Positions 1-12,644 of a DNA stretch of 64,000 nucleotides are shown here, in pieces (the first letter of the stretch is position 1; every line of letters begins with the position of its first letter). The notes beneath the pieces are model-generated. The model ran no database searches. It had not been told where the DNA came from and saw only the letters and a list, made by a program, of their open reading frames with translations. This DNA comes from Edolisoma coerulescens. Lineage: Eukaryota > Chordata > Aves > Passeriformes > Campephagidae. The stretch spans positions 494,967-558,966 of the forward strand of contig VWZW01007078.1 of NCBI GenBank assembly GCA_013397115.1, read 5' to 3'. Position numbers and translations under genes: made by a program.

Positions 1-300
1 AGAGACTGATCCTGCTGCAGGAGGCATGAGCACCCTGGGCCAAGCAGAGATGGGATAATCCACCCTCTCTTTGGGATTGTCCTCGAATAACCTCAGTGAA
101 GCGTCAGTCTCCTGTTCAAAATGTTGACCATCACCCACCGCACCGGGACTGGAAAAGCTTCTCCCTTCTTTTAAAACCCTCTGAATGAAGATGTCCCATC
201 CATGACATGCCTCAGTGTTTATTTCACCCCAGGAATGCTGTCTGAGACATGGGATGAGTTGTCTGGAAATGCCTCTGTCTCTCCATTGACTCTACCTGGT
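1..300. other. Intronic sequence, no feature recognised
   Basis: This is single-copy-looking DNA at the window edge, inferred to be in the intron that follows the XKR6 exon. I see no repeat family or coding potential. Confidence 0.4.
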
Positions 301-443
301 GAATCATGGAATGGTTTGAGAGGGCTGGGACCTTAAAGCTCATCTCGTTCCAACCCCCTGCCATGGGCAAGGACACCTTCCACTAGCCCAGGTTACTCAG
401 GTCCCATCCAGCCTGGCCCTGAACACTTCCAGGGATGGGGTTT
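301..443 (-). mobile_element. CR1 LINE 3' end, 5'-truncated
   Basis: The segment opens with gaatcatggaatggtttg, the reverse complement of a CR1 terminus. It continues through the typical ccatgggcaaggacaccttccac and ttccagggatgggg blocks, so the element lies on minus with its 3' end at the low coordinate. It is moderately diverged and is the only CR1 seen left of the exon. Confidence 0.9.
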
Positions 444-2267
444 GAACTGAAATGACCAAAGAAGAAGTGGGAAAGATGAATAGTCGGTAGCAGTGGTTTG
501 GCACCCAGCAAGTCCTCACAAGAGCTCAGAGGGGAACACCGAGTCTCATCAAGGTGAAGAGAGGAGAAAGGAGGATTGATGAGACCTGTTCCTGGCTCCA
601 AGATGAGCAGAATAACCTACACTGGCTGCTGCAGAGCAGAAGTTGACAGACCCAACGTGATGTGGGGAAATTCAAGTGACACAACACAATGATTTTATAC
701 CATGGAAGGCCAAGCAGGAAAAACAACCCCCTGACACCCTCCTGAAGTGAGAAGGGTGCCATGGTCAGTCAGAGGACATCCCAGAAAAGCCAGACAGAGT
801 TATCAACATCCTCAAGTGGCAGGAGAAAGACAACATCCCTCTGTTACATCACTGAGAAGAAAGCTGGTCTCAACAGGCCTGTGGGTACACAGCCCCCATG
901 AGCATAAAAATGCACTTTTTGCTTTCCATAACAGCCTTGCCCCTTTCCCAGGATGCTGACTGCAGGTATCTCAGGCTTTACCTATTTATGTAGGGAAAGA
1001 AGATGCTGACACCTGTTCCAGAGCTGGAACATTTCTGGCAGCTCTTAGGAGAAATCTCAGTCCCTGTATAGGCACAGATCCACAAACAAGTCTCACCTCA
1101 CTTGGCTAATTGGGGTCTTTGATCCTGTGTGGTGACTTGTCAGCACAGAATGGCTCACGAAAACCAGCACAGAGGAGGAGGACACAGGGGAAGAGAACCT
1201 GGTGGTGGTATCTGAACCACAAATGAAAAACAGAACCAGGTTTGTTGACCCTGAGCCCAGCTGGCAGAGCCTGCCATGCCCATCCTGTTAAACTCCCTCA
1301 GGAGTTGTATCCAATCTGCCTGATGGGAATGGTTCCTGGACTATGCGAATTTGTTTTCTCATGCCTGGGAAAGCTTTGGGAAAGGGCTGGCTGGCAAAAA
1401 CAGAGACCAGCTTAGCACAATCACCTGAGTGCCAGTGCTTGGGCTCCAACATTATTTGCATTACGGGTATAGACAAAATCTGATCACAGTCCTCTGTTTA
1501 TCACAACCATGGTCATGTAATCCCTTTCATCATGTTAAAAATAATGTGGGAGACCTTTGGCTCAACTCCTCAGCTCCTGGAGATGAAGCCTCTCATATTA
1601 TCAGATTTTTCAGGCTGGGCAGAGGAAATTAGTCCAGGTCGCTGCTGTGTCTGGACAGCTCTGGGGAGCCCAGGCATGGCAGGTAGAGCTTAGGTAAAGT
1701 GTAATACAGATGTGGGGACAGCTTTCTGCCAGAAAAATGTTATTTTAGCAGGATAGGGTAATCCTTCCAGGAATCTGGTCTCGGCTGTGCTCCCAAAATT
1801 ATTCCTGAGGAAAATGTCAGTGCGAGTCCATTGCCAGAGCTAGAGGCAAATCCTGCCTTCTGCAGAGCAGCCTCTTTTGAAACAACTCCATCCAGCACCA
1901 GAGCCTCTGACGGGACTCTAACGCTGGAGTTCAAGGAAATGACAACACACAAACACATTTTTCAGGGGGAGCAATGTGTGGCAGGTGTCTAAGAATTCCA
2001 TTCAGGAATCTGGAGTGAGTTTGGTGATTAGACTCGGTCCTAAAGAAGCTGGAGGTGATCAGAGAGCAGAGAAACACACACAGTCTTACTTTTGGAGTTC
2101 CTGTTGGTGTGGTATAAATGATATAAAATTTATAACACAACACTGTTTAGTTTGAAATGGCTCTTCTGTTTTGAAGCTTCCCCTAAATATTAAGAGAATG
2201 GAATGGAAAGAATTCACTGTATCCTTTCAGCAAAAGCAGATTTTTTTCACACTGAAAGACACCCCCC

Positions 2268-2268
2268 N
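2268..2268. other. Single unresolved base (N)
   Basis: One N follows six or more C residues. An uncertain homopolymer length or a consensus tie in the assembly is the likely cause. Confidence 0.95.
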
Positions 2269-2550
2269 GATGCTACTTTGAGGGTGTTCATGCAGATCAG
2301 TTCTTTCCTGTGTGATTTTTGGAATCAGAATTCTTGTTAATCTGACTGATGGTGTTTTTGATGTCCATGTGGGGCTGCATGGATGGTGTTTGCAGTCAGA
2401 AGAGCTGCCGTTATCACTTAAATTGGGGTTCATATGGACCAGTAACCCACACCCCAGCAGTGAGGACTTGAGTGCCAAAACCTCTCCAGGATTTTCCCAC
2501 CATGCCCAAGTTCACCTTTTCCCAGTGCATCCTGCAAAGGACAGGAATTC

Positions 2551-2576
2551 CATGAATCCCTGACATGAATCCCTGA
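2551..2576. repeat. 13-bp perfect tandem duplication
   Basis: The 13-mer catgaatccctga occurs twice head to tail with no mismatch. It is a small local duplication with no evident function. Confidence 0.9.
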
Positions 2577-5500
2577 CTCTCATGTGGGCAGGGATGGAAT
2601 GGAAGTTGATAGAGACATTCAGAAACAACATCCGTGTGCATCTCTGTCTTCTAATGACCCACAGACACGAAGGAGAGATGGTCTGCCCTGAGCTTGGTCT
2701 AAATCCCTCCAGGCATCAATCACCTGGGTTAATTCTGCATTAGAAATGTGCTGGGAAAGCAGCAGCCAGGATTTCCCGGGCACAGATTAGCTTGTTTGGA
2801 AATAGAGCATGAGAACTGCTCTTCATGTCTATTTTTGTCAAAAGCTGCATGAATTGCCACTCTTTTCAGGCCGAGGTGCCCTCTGCACAGTCATCACTGT
2901 AATTATAAAGACTTTTGAGTTAAATCCCTGTTAATCTGAAGCCTTTAAGTGCTGTCTCAGAATGACACTGGAAAAGAACCCCACCTGAGCCCCTAAAAAT
3001 GAACAGCCACAGATGAGAGGGTGTGAAGCTCCTCCAGAGGCCCCAAGAGGTTTCATTGGAAATGCTCCACCTGGATGTTCTGACAATACCTCCAGCAAGG
3101 ACAGGATTTAACTCTGTGCAAGCAGAACAAAATCCCTCTTTGTAGGCAATGTTAGAAGGCAGGAGAGTCACACAAACCTGGTCCAACCTGACAGGAACAC
3201 AACCATCTCTAGAAACTTCCATTGCTATTTCCCGTTGAGAACTAAGTTTTTGTCCCTTTTCTAATTAAAATAATCTTTCTAGAACAACAGGCACAAAACC
3301 CCCACCACAAGCATGATTACTTCAGCTGGTAAGAATAAGATGGCAAAATCCAAGAGGGGTTATTCTTGGAGGAAAAATCATATTGCACATTCAACAGCTG
3401 GTTCTTTGTGAAGGGCATTTTAGTTGCAGCTTCTGGTGGCCAATTCTTTGCTAAGATTTTTGAGTGTATCAGATCCAGCAGAGTTGCTTCCAGTTTGAAT
3501 CCTGAAAATATCAGAAGGAGCCTCCTACACTGAGGTTTTTCAGACCTAATGATATTTGAACTCTACTGTTAGGAACCCTTAGAAGAGAAACACACCTTAA
3601 GGAACTACTGGAATGCACTGAAATGGGGGAAAAAAAAAACCCTTTTGCTAAGAAAAACAACACATGCACATGGCCCCATTTCGAATAAAATCTTTTCCCA
3701 CCCATTTCTATGTTCTGAGTAGGGATAGTTGGCATGAAACAACAGGGCTCCACAAACAAGTAAGAAATATATGCACATTTTAACACTGCAAAAAGCATCT
3801 GTCACAGCACCTCTATCCTGCCACTCCTTTTTTTGTTGTTGTTGTTTTAATTCAGATGAGAACCACAGCCATTGGGAAGGATGTAAATCAGCCTGCCACA
3901 AGTTGAAAGGATGTTGTAATCCTGCAAGTGGGGGCTAAGACACTCTGAAAAAGACGGGAGCAGCACCTCAGTGCTGGAAAGGAAAGCCCAAGGAGTTCTG
4001 CTGTCTGCTTTGGAGAGTGACCATGAGAATCCCTTTTTCCTTAGCACAGATCTGAGGCAGCTTTGGAACCTGTGCCCAGAGATCAGCAACTAAGCCAAAC
4101 CTAATTCTGTTGACTGCTTCGTTCTGTCCCAGCCTCCAGAACAGGGTGGCCCAGAGTTCTTTGTGGGAATTGTTCTTGCCATCACCTGAGCCAAGCATGG
4201 GAATTGTTTGGGTTGGTGTTGGCTGCCGCCAGCTAAAAATGTGCCAAGGGCTGTGCTGATAATTGAAGCAGAGGATGAACAAGATCTGGTGGCTGTGCAC
4301 ATGTTCTGATGTATTTTGGTTTATCAGCAGGGATGGAACCCAACAGACGTGTCCCCAGATTGGGGAAGCAACATCTTCTGCCAGGGCGTCATGAAGGAAC
4401 TTCCTGCTAAAAACACAGCTCCCACGAGCAGCTCCTTGGAGATGAGACAACATCAAGGCAATGCTTCAAAGGGTCTGTGACAGCACCAAACAGGGATCCT
4501 GCAAAGCTCCTCTGGTGGATGGCTTGGTCCGGACACAGAAAGCCTGCAGGCCATTAGAGAAATAACTTCATCCCAGTTCTGGGAATGATTTTGGCCTGAT
4601 GGGAAAGAAGAAGGGACCCAGCTTGGATCACACTCACTGGCCAGAGAAAGAGGTCTCAGAGATGTGTCAGGAGTGCACACTTTGTAACCTTATGGTTTAT
4701 AAACCTTTGATGCTGTGTAGAGGGCCTTTGGTGGACCTGCCTCAGCATAACCCCAGCGGAGGAGACTGGTCTCTGGAAAAGAAGGAGAGTCTCAACATTC
4801 CTGGAGGGTACACAGGGCTGGCATAAATGAGGCGAGTCTGGCAGAGCGTTCCTGTGAGGGGGAGTGACAAAGTGACAAAAACGGATGTGGTGCAGCTGGT
4901 GCTGTCTCGCAGTGGGGTAGCTGAAGGCACCAGGGACACTGATTTCCAAGGATAACAGCAGGAAACTCTTTCTTCCTCTGCTTCCCACATTTTGTACGCT
5001 CTGCAAAGACCTAAGTGATGGGTAGCAGGCCAGAACTTGGCATTCACACATTAAGCCATGCTCATCCTGCCTCATCTCCTGGGTCTTTTCACCTTTTGGA
5101 AGGTCTTTGGGACCTTCATGTACATCAGACAGGGGCTCCTGTGCCTGGTGGCCATCCCCCCTCAGTGACTGTCCTTGTGAAGATGTGGATGTTCTGAGGG
5201 CACTGAGAGCATGAGGTTGATCAAATGCCACTTAGGACATCTAATTTCAGGAGATTTCTACTGACTCAGTCATTTTGCTGCACACCCAGACTCAGGACTG
5301 TCACCCCAAGCTAATCATTAAAAAACAATAGTTTCTGAAGCGAGAGAATTCTTTCCTTCAAAACTCAGCAATTTTGAGTTGCATCAACCTGAACTGCTCC
5401 ACCTCCATCAGGGGCAGAAGCACAGAGTAGTCTGGCATCTTCTCCATGGTTTTTTGCACATCCCAGAGGTCCTGTTTATCCATGCTCTCCTATATGCCTG

Positions 5501-8500
5501 ATGACAACCCCACAGAAGAGCAACCTGAAGCTAAAAAGAATTGAATTCCTATGTATTTTAACTAACCAACAGCACCTTTTCCTATGCTCTAATCCCAAAT
5601 TTCCCATGAGAGGTATCTCCAGAAAGCCTGCAGTGTGGAATTACCCAAAACCCCCCTGAATTTCCTGCCTGGAATCTGCTTGACAAGAACCCAAACCTCT
5701 CTCCATGCCTCAGTTTCCTGGCTGGCCCACAGCTCCTGGGAACAACATGAGCTAATGCTGGTGTAGTGCTCTGATGATGTAACCCCTTCCCAGTGATTAC
5801 CACAGTCTGACAAAGCCTAAAATTGGCAGCCCTGGCCCCCTGCCAGCCCTGTCCCGTGAATGGTGACTCATCTTTCCTGGCTGTGCCATGTCCTGTGTGT
5901 GACGGTGACACGTGGTACGGAACAGACGGGGTTTTATCAGCACTCCAAAAATAAGAGCCAGAGACATGGCAAGGTGGTGGACAGAGAAGCTGCAGGTGGG
6001 GATGGGCGAAGGGATGACGTCTGTCTTTGGGCTGGCTCCAAATCCCATTGGAAAAAAATTTTAAAAAGCTGCCCCTGGCTCCGAAGGCTCCTGGATCCCA
6101 CCGCACTGGGACAATACGGCTGATGATGGGACAAGCTGTCCCACGCCAGCGTGCCTCAGGCTTGGCCTGCTCTCAGCATGCCAGAGCAAGGCGTCCTCGG
6201 TGCCACTGCCAACTGTGGAGATGGCTTTTTGATGCTGCTGGGAATTGGCCAGGGACCAGCGGCTCGTTTCCAGCAGGGCACCAAATTGCTCCCTGTCATC
6301 CGGCTTTGGTGGGAAGGAGGGGAAGGCGGGAGCAGAGCCATATGCCCCAGTCTGGCAGAGCACTGGAGTCATATGAGTGGCCTCCCAGGCGAGCTGCTTA
6401 TGAGTTCAGAGCTATCTGGGCCTCCTTGGGCTGCTGGTGAACATTTAAAGGGAAACTGTGGTGGAGTCAGGACAAATTTTCAAGGCAGAAAATCCCAGAT
6501 CCTCTCTGCCCAGCAAGAACACGACCGGTGGGGTCTCTTTCTTACACGGCAAGGAGCAACTGCTTCCCTGCTCGTGCCTCTTCTGTCACAGGAAACCAGG
6601 GCTGGGTGATGGATGTCTCCTTTTATTCCCCAAGGAATGACATGAGAAAAAAGGAAAAAAGAATATGTGCCTTTGGGCAAAGTTTTAGCATCTCTTTTTC
6701 CTCATGATCTGTCTCAGAACCTGAGCCAAAGCCCAGAGTGTGACTCTGGCAGATCTTGTCCCCAATCCATCTCCTGTTACTGAGGACTTTACAAGGCAAG
6801 GACTTCTTTAGTCATACAATTCAGTTTTCTTGGTGGATCTCAGGAAAAATGCATCAGACTGGAAGAACATTTTTGCTTTGGAGAAATAGGGCTTTCCCAC
6901 ACAGAATCTGCAGATGCCATATTGAATTTTGCACTGATCTCCATGGGGATCTGGTGCCTGTGTAGAATGAACCCTAATTTATTTATGAGGTTATGTGACT
7001 CTGCATAAATGGGGATGATTTTGTGTTGTGAGGTCACAGAGATTGGATCTGGGGGTTTGGATTCCTGTTTGAGCATTGTGGGACACACTTTCTTGGCCCA
7101 GGTCAGCATGAAGGGTCTTACACCAACTTTTAGTGCTCCTTCGTGTGGTGAAAAGGATGAAATTTCAAATCTCGTGAGTCTCTTCTCCACTTTCATTGCA
7201 GACATTGGGATTTTAGTCTCTTCAGTTATGTTCAGGCCAGTGTTGATGTAATTTGAAAATCACATTTTTGAGCACCTACAGGCTGAATGTCCCATTCCAA
7301 CTCAATTGACCAGCTGAGTCTTCTAAACTAAGTGACAGGAAAAATCAGCTTGGGTTTGCCCCTGCTGAAAGAGATCATAAATTATAATAAACAGCCTCCA
7401 GAGATGGTACAGAAGAGGGAGAAGATGATAAAAAAATAGGACTTTGCTTTGGGAGGGACAAGATGATTTGCAAACTCCACCAGGATAACTCTGCAGCCAG
7501 CACACATCTGTAGCTCAGATATCTGAAACCCATTTTAATGCCTAATTTGTATCACTCTGCATTAAAAAAATGACCCCCCCAAGCCCCATAAGTTAATGTT
7601 TCTTTTCCTTAAATACATGAGCAGCTTCAGCCTACTTCTGAGGTCTGTGCAGAGTGCAGACACCTCCCAAAATCCCATAGATTCCAGCAGGACTTTGCAA
7701 AAGGAAGGTTTGTGCTGCAGATCTCTTTCAGATCAACTGCAGGGTTACAGAGGAGGTGGACACAGCATCTGTGGAGAGATGTGGCTTTTTTTGGAGGGAA
7801 AGACCCTGTGCTGAAAACTGCAGCCTCATGCAGGCAGAAATCTTTGCATAAAGAACTCGTGACATGAATGGAAGGATGCTGGGGCTTCTGCTAAATTTCA
7901 TTAAGCCTTAAATAAGCCATGTGAAAAAAAAATTAAGTGAAAGCAAACCTCTTTAAGAGGAGATTTATGCCAGAAAAACTGGAATCCCTCTCACCTCCCT
8001 GCCTGCCTAGAAGTTGGGTGTCTCCTTTAAGCTGGTTTGATCTGCTCCTTCCTGCTCGGCGCGGAGGAAGTGGCACCTCTGAGGGGTGAAGTGGGTTAAG
8101 GATGGTTTGTTCTGCAAGGAATGAAGTGGATTATCTGCTGGGAGTGATTATGGAACGAGGATCAGGGTTGCTGGGCTTTTTCTGTCGTTAATGTTATGTT
8201 TCCCCCTGAAAATATGTGATTTAAATCAGGGGAAGTCCTCTGGCCATTGTTGTCTAAGAGCCTGAGAGATGGACACCCTTTTATCCTCTCCTAAACCTCA
8301 GTTTTAGGACAAAGAAAGTTTTAGGCACAGTTAGGGTGACTGAGGGACAATGCTGCATCCTCTCCAGCATCCCATCCCCTCCTTTAGCCTAATCCTAAGG
8401 ATAGGTCTAAATGCACCACCCAGCTTCTGTCCAGATTCCATGGAGAAAGGTGCTGCTGGAGGTTGAGCACCTCATCCCACCTCCTTCAGCTGCTTTGGAC

Positions 8501-9824
8501 ATGGGCCAATCCATATTTTGCATCCATCCTTTTTCCCTCACCTTCTGTTGACTCTGTTTTGGGCCCACCCAGCTGTGGTTGCAGCAGATGAACCCTTCAG
8601 AGAGGCCCTGCCTACCAACACGAGTTCTCCTTCCATGTGGACATTCAGGAGCTGATGTTGATCCATTTGCTCCACCAACCAAAGAATTCCAGCTCGGGCT
8701 CTCAGTGAGCACCTTCCACCACCCACCTGATGGAGCACACGGAGCTCTCACCTCTTTTCTCTCTGTGCTCTTTTCTGCTCTTCCTCAGGCAAGGGCAGCT
8801 AAGCTGAGATCTGCTCTGCCTTGTGCTGGGGATGTGATAAAGGAATGAATCCTGACCCTCATGAAATCCCAGGGGTCTTGTCCCAAGCTTTACTGAGGCT
8901 GGGTCTTGAGCTCAACCCAGCTCCAGCACTTCTGCTGCTGGAGATTCTCATTTTTGGGTGAAACTGCTCCATTCTTTGAGTGCTGAAGGAACAACAGACA
9001 CTGGTCCTACCCAACCCTCTCACACAGGTACATCTCAGGGTCAAATAGCTCTTGCAAGGCATGATGAGGCATTTCTTTCTCCCACCCACCCAATAGATTG
9101 AAACCCAGGAAATTAAGGATTATCCTGGTTGTATCCCTTTCTACTCATTCTTCCAAGATCAGCCCTTTCTGCCACCATGCTGGGTGGCAGAAATGCTTTG
9201 GAGGAGATGCTCTGGGTCTGAGTAAAGACCTCCCGTGAGTTCACTCTTCTTTCCTCAACAGATCTCTTAACACAGGAATTAGGAGGCAAAAGCAAAACCT
9301 CCTGATAGCCATTCCAATAACTCCCTTTATTTAAAGCTCCTTAAATAGAAGTTGACCTATTTGGGGGAAAGTGGAGCCTGGGCTTGGCATTACAATCTAA
9401 AGAGCAGGGAGGGCTGGGGCTCAGAGGAGGGATGTATGCCACAGGAAATGGTGAGCTGACCTTGTCTGGCATTAAATGAATCCATAAGAGTCTGTGGGGG
9501 ATGTATGGAAGCAGCTGGAGTCTGGACACATCAGCAGGGGCTGTACCTGGGCTTTTAAGCCCTTCCCTGGGCCGTTTTTCCAGTGTGCATCCCTCAGGGA
9601 TGCAGCGGATGCTGTCCCTGTTGAAAGGCAGAACTGGCCCCTTCCTGTGACGAGCCACGCTCCCACAGACTCGATGAGCCAGGAGAGACTTGATTGGATT
9701 TTTAAACACACTGCCTTCCTAACAGTATCCGTCTCCCTTTGCTTTCTGCCTGCTTTAAGGGAAAATCTTTGATGCTCCCTTTCACAACGGCTCCTCTCAG
9801 CATTTAATTTGCTTTTATATAATT

Positions 9825-10450
9825 ATGGACCAGCCACGAGGAGGAGGAGGAGGAGGAAGAGAGAAGCACTGAACGGGCATGGAGGAGCTCTAGGAAACCT
9901 TGCACCGGAGTCAAGGAGCGCTGAGCAAGCTCTGCTGCTCTCATCCATCAGTGCCCGCATCCCTGGCACGGGCGGGGAGGGATGCGGGGAGAGGATGCCC
10001 TGGGGACCTGGCGAGCTCGGCTGCTGGAGCGTGGCAGGCAAAGAGCCCTCCAGGGCTCGGGGAGGCAGGAGGGGACGTGCACTGCCTTGGAAGAGAGAGC
10101 GCAGCCGGCTCGGCGCGCTGGAGGAGCAGAGGAACTGCAAAGCCGAGGAAGGGAGGGGAGGGGGATGCTGGAAAAATGATGCAGCTCATTCAGTGGATTA
10201 GGCAGCCGCGCCTGGAAGTGGCAAAGTGGAAGAGCCACGGATTTGAAAGCCTGGAGGGATTATTCTCCCGCGTTGTCTGACTCGCAGCACAACAGAGGCC
10301 AACAAACTTCACCCAGCGCTTTCTGCGGCGGGTCCAACAATCTGCAGAACGCCCTGGCAAACCTCCTGGGCTGTGATTTCTGCATTTTCGGTCGGGTTAA
10401 TAACGTTGGAAGCGGCAGGAAAAGGGGGCTGGCAAATGTGAGCCGTTCTA
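9825..10450. promoter_or_regulatory. CpG-rich, GC-rich segment near the XKR6 exon
   Basis: By eye there are about 30 CpG dinucleotides in roughly 600 bp, including gccggctcggcgcgctgg, cagccgcgcctgg and ctgcggcgggtcc, while flanking intron has very few. A GGA-rich tract opens the segment at about 9838. CpG-rich blocks in bird introns often mark alternative promoters, enhancers or lncRNA starts. I see no TATA box or recognisable first exon. The several overlapping open frames of 80-130 codons reflect GC richness and have no family resemblance. Confidence 0.35.
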
Positions 10451-11630
10451 GCCAGAGTTGTAGAAAGGCATATTCATCATGTCAGCACTTTGGAGGCCTG
10501 GAGAGCTCGTGATGAGAGGTTTCAGGAAAAGATTGCATAAATAAGAGGAGGGAGGCCTCTAGAAACAACTGTGATGGACATGCTGGAAGTACGGAGGAAA
10601 GAGAGAGAGGTTGGCCTTCCTGATGCTGTAGATCAGTGGTGACCTTGGCAAAACCAGCAAAATTTAACCCCAAGGTGAATTCTGATTTCACTTCCCACCT
10701 CAGCTCCAAAAACTCCTCAGAAATGACAGGCCCCAGCCAGGCTGTCTTTGGGAAGCTGAGTGTCACCCCTGGTGAGTGCATTGAGCAGGGCCTGAATAAC
10801 CCAGCAGCTCCACTGTTAGTCCTTGGAAAGGACGATTTTCCCTCAGGCTGGTCACCCTCAAGCTGCCAGGGTGCCCATGGGTTGGGAGAGCTGCTTATGC
10901 CAGGGCTGGGACAGGGCCATGTCCCTCTCAGCTGGGACAGATGTCCCATGCTCAGCACATCACAGCAGGGATGGGCATCAGAACTGGCAAAATATTCCTT
11001 GTGGTGGCTTCCAAGCCTCATCTGTCTGCCTTTGAAACCTCCACTACCTCTGTGTCCCTACACAGTCTCCTCCACTGCCTCATGCCTCTCTTTTCCTGGG
11101 CTTGGTGAGAACCATGGTACCAATGACAAGACCTTAATTCCTGGGCACTCATCAGAAAATGTCTTACAGCATTTAGCTGTTAAAAAAACCCCTTTTTCAC
11201 TCTTGACACCACCAGAGCATTGTATAATCATTGAACCATTTGTCCTCTCAACACAAACTCAAATCTGGCTGGTTTTATCACCCTACTTATGTAAGGAGGG
11301 AAACTGAGCCAGGGAATGGTCACATTTGCCCAGCACCAGGCGACAAGCAAGTGGTGCCACAGCAGCAGAGCCTGCCCCCCTCCTCCTGACAGCACCATCA
11401 TTCCTTTAGCCTGGACTGGGTGTGGAAGAGCTGAATCCCATCTTTTCCTTGACACTGACTTTTTTTTCCCCTCGGAGGAACGAGCAGAAATTTTACCCAG
11501 CGAACGCAGCAGAGATTTGTCCCAGAGTGGCAGCCCCCAGCCAGGGTGTGGGAAGTGAGCAACACGTCCATCAGCTGCTGAGCACTGGGATCAGAGGGGA
11601 GAGGCTGGAAAGACGGGGAAGGGGGGGGCC
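10451..11630. other. Intron between CpG-rich segment and exon donor
   Basis: This stretch holds the proximal part of the following intron. The longest open frame (10636-11307, plus) lacks any recognisable domain and is antisense to the gene. I see no repeat family. Confidence 0.4.
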
Positions 11631-11636
11631 ACTTAC
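11631..11636 (-). other. Splice donor after the XKR6 exon
   Basis: Read on the minus strand, the exon ends CCAT and the intron starts GTAAGT, a very close match to the U1 consensus. Splitting the codon after its first base lets the next exon complete a cysteine codon, as expected for the LPC sequence of XKR6. Confidence 0.9.
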
Positions 11637-11833
11637 ATGGTAATGTTTCTGCACGGTTCTTTTGGATCATTATGCAGAGCTGTAGCACCAGTTGAGGGGC
11701 GCTCTCGAGGAACGTTTCCAGGAGGCGCAGCATGTTTACGTCTGCATATTCGTACATCATAGCCCAGTAGAAACGCCGCTGGTGTTCCTTCCGCCTCTGG
11801 CTCTGGATCCCCAGGTACATAGTTCGGATATAC
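11637..11833 (-). CDS. XKR6: XK-related protein 6 (XKR6), internal coding exon
   Basis: This 197-bp exon encodes 65 complete codons plus split codons at both ends. It enters with the last base of a codon and leaves after the first base of the next. The peptide starts YIRTMYLGIQSQRRKEH, continues through FYWAMMYEYADVNM, and ends in a hydrophobic helix with ETFLESAPQLVLQLCI followed by MIQKNRAETLP. The ESAPQLVLQL core is typical of the XK family of multi-pass plasma-membrane proteins. The QSQRRKEHQRR and NMLRLLETF variants fit XKR6 rather than XKR4, which has a different charged stretch here. XKR4, XKR8 and XKR9 are known caspase-activated phospholipid scramblases; the activity of XKR6 itself is not established. 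Both splice sites are canonical and the frame is open throughout. The open frame continues past both splice sites into the introns, but that extra peptide is unlike the family. XKR6 is my recollection of the family, not a search result, so a close paralogue remains possible. Confidence 0.88.
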
Positions 11834-11862
11834 CTGCAGGAAAACAGGAGGGAAAACTGGGC
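11834..11862 (-). other. Splice acceptor and polypyrimidine tract before the XKR6 exon
   Basis: On the minus strand a pyrimidine-rich run (ttttccctcctgttttcctg) ends in CAG immediately before the exon base that completes the arginine codon preceding YIRTM. This is a strong acceptor. No competing AG lies within the tract. Confidence 0.9.
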
Positions 11863-11969
11863 GTGAGATGTCGACGTGCAGCAAAACCTCTTTGGGGGGG
11901 ACTGGGGTTCTGGGGAGACATCGGTGGCTGCCCAGTTCCACTCTCTCCTGCAAGATGTGAGGAGCACTT

Positions 11970-12055
11970 TTAGAATCTGACCAGTCATTCATGTTGGAAA
12001 AGACCTCCAAGATCACCAAGCTGAACCTTAAACTGGATGCCACCCTGAGAACGAA
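11970..12055 (-). mobile_element. Old CR1 3'-end fragment
   Basis: A diverged copy of the CR1 terminus (catgttggaaaagacctcc, then aagatcaccaagctgaacc) begins 137 bp upstream of the exon in gene orientation. It is short and lacks a clear terminal octamer. Confidence 0.7.
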
Positions 12056-12279
12056 ACCATTTAATGAAGTGGGGTTTGTATTGCAAGGGTGGGGAAACTT
12101 TAACTGGTACCACCCAAATGAGAAGCCTGGGGGTAGGAAGTGCTTGTGAAGCACAAGAAAACAACTCTCTCACCTAATTTTCATCACGGGAAGAGAAGCT
12201 ACTTAACAAATACTGTTCCTAATACTTGGCAGTGGCTTGACAGACCATCTAAACCCCTTCAGCACTCTGGTAAGGAGCT

Positions 12280-12416
12280 TCTTTAACAGATCCCAGAGCT
12301 CAAGAAGTGTTTGGACAACGCTCTCAGGCACATTGCAGGATTCTTGAAGTTGTCCAGGAGTTGGACTTTGATGGTCCTTGTGGGTCTCTTCCAGCTCGGA
12401 ATATTCTGTGATTCTT
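12280..12416 (+). mobile_element. CR1 3'-end fragment, plus orientation
   Basis: It reads tcccagagctcaagaagtg, then the cacattgcaggattcttg block, gttggactttgatggtcc and ends tctgtgattcttgg, the sense-strand CR1 terminus. The subfamily is the one in which a long phenylalanine/glycine-coding tail precedes the short 3' UTR, also seen at 16791 and 49706. Confidence 0.85.
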
Positions 12417-12644
12417 GGATTTGACCCTATTTCATCACAGGTGGAGCAACGAGACACCACCTTCACCTGCAGCACGTGTGGCCCACAGGTGTGAAAGGCC
12501 ACAGCTTTGAGACTTCGGGCAATGTTGGAGTACAAGGAGGTGTCTCATGCATGGACAGGCACAGCTCAACCATTGCCTCTGTCTCAGAACTTGTGGCATT
12601 TAAGAAAAGACCCCTAACAGGGTCCTTTCTAATGCTTGTTGATA

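Larger units (their letters stand above)
444..9824. other. Long intron segment without CR1 or recognised gene
   Basis: About 9.4 kb in which I recognise neither a known repeat family nor an exon. Open frames stay under about 195 codons, have no family resemblance and overlap one another on both strands, as expected by chance. A single unresolved base sits at 2268 in a C run. A 13-bp tandem duplication lies at 2551-2576. Single-nucleotide runs of 8-10 bases are scattered, for example near 3630 and 7925. No last coding exon of XKR6 is visible here. Confidence 0.5.

Noticed and set aside
10636..11307. A 223-codon plus open frame, the longest plus-strand frame
   Set aside because: It has no recognisable domain, no start context and is antisense to the host gene. 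Frames of this size are expected by chance in about 60 kb.
11398..11988. The full 196-codon minus open frame as a single gene
   Set aside because: Only 11637-11833 resembles the XK family. The rest lies beyond canonical splice sites, and its Met is intronic.
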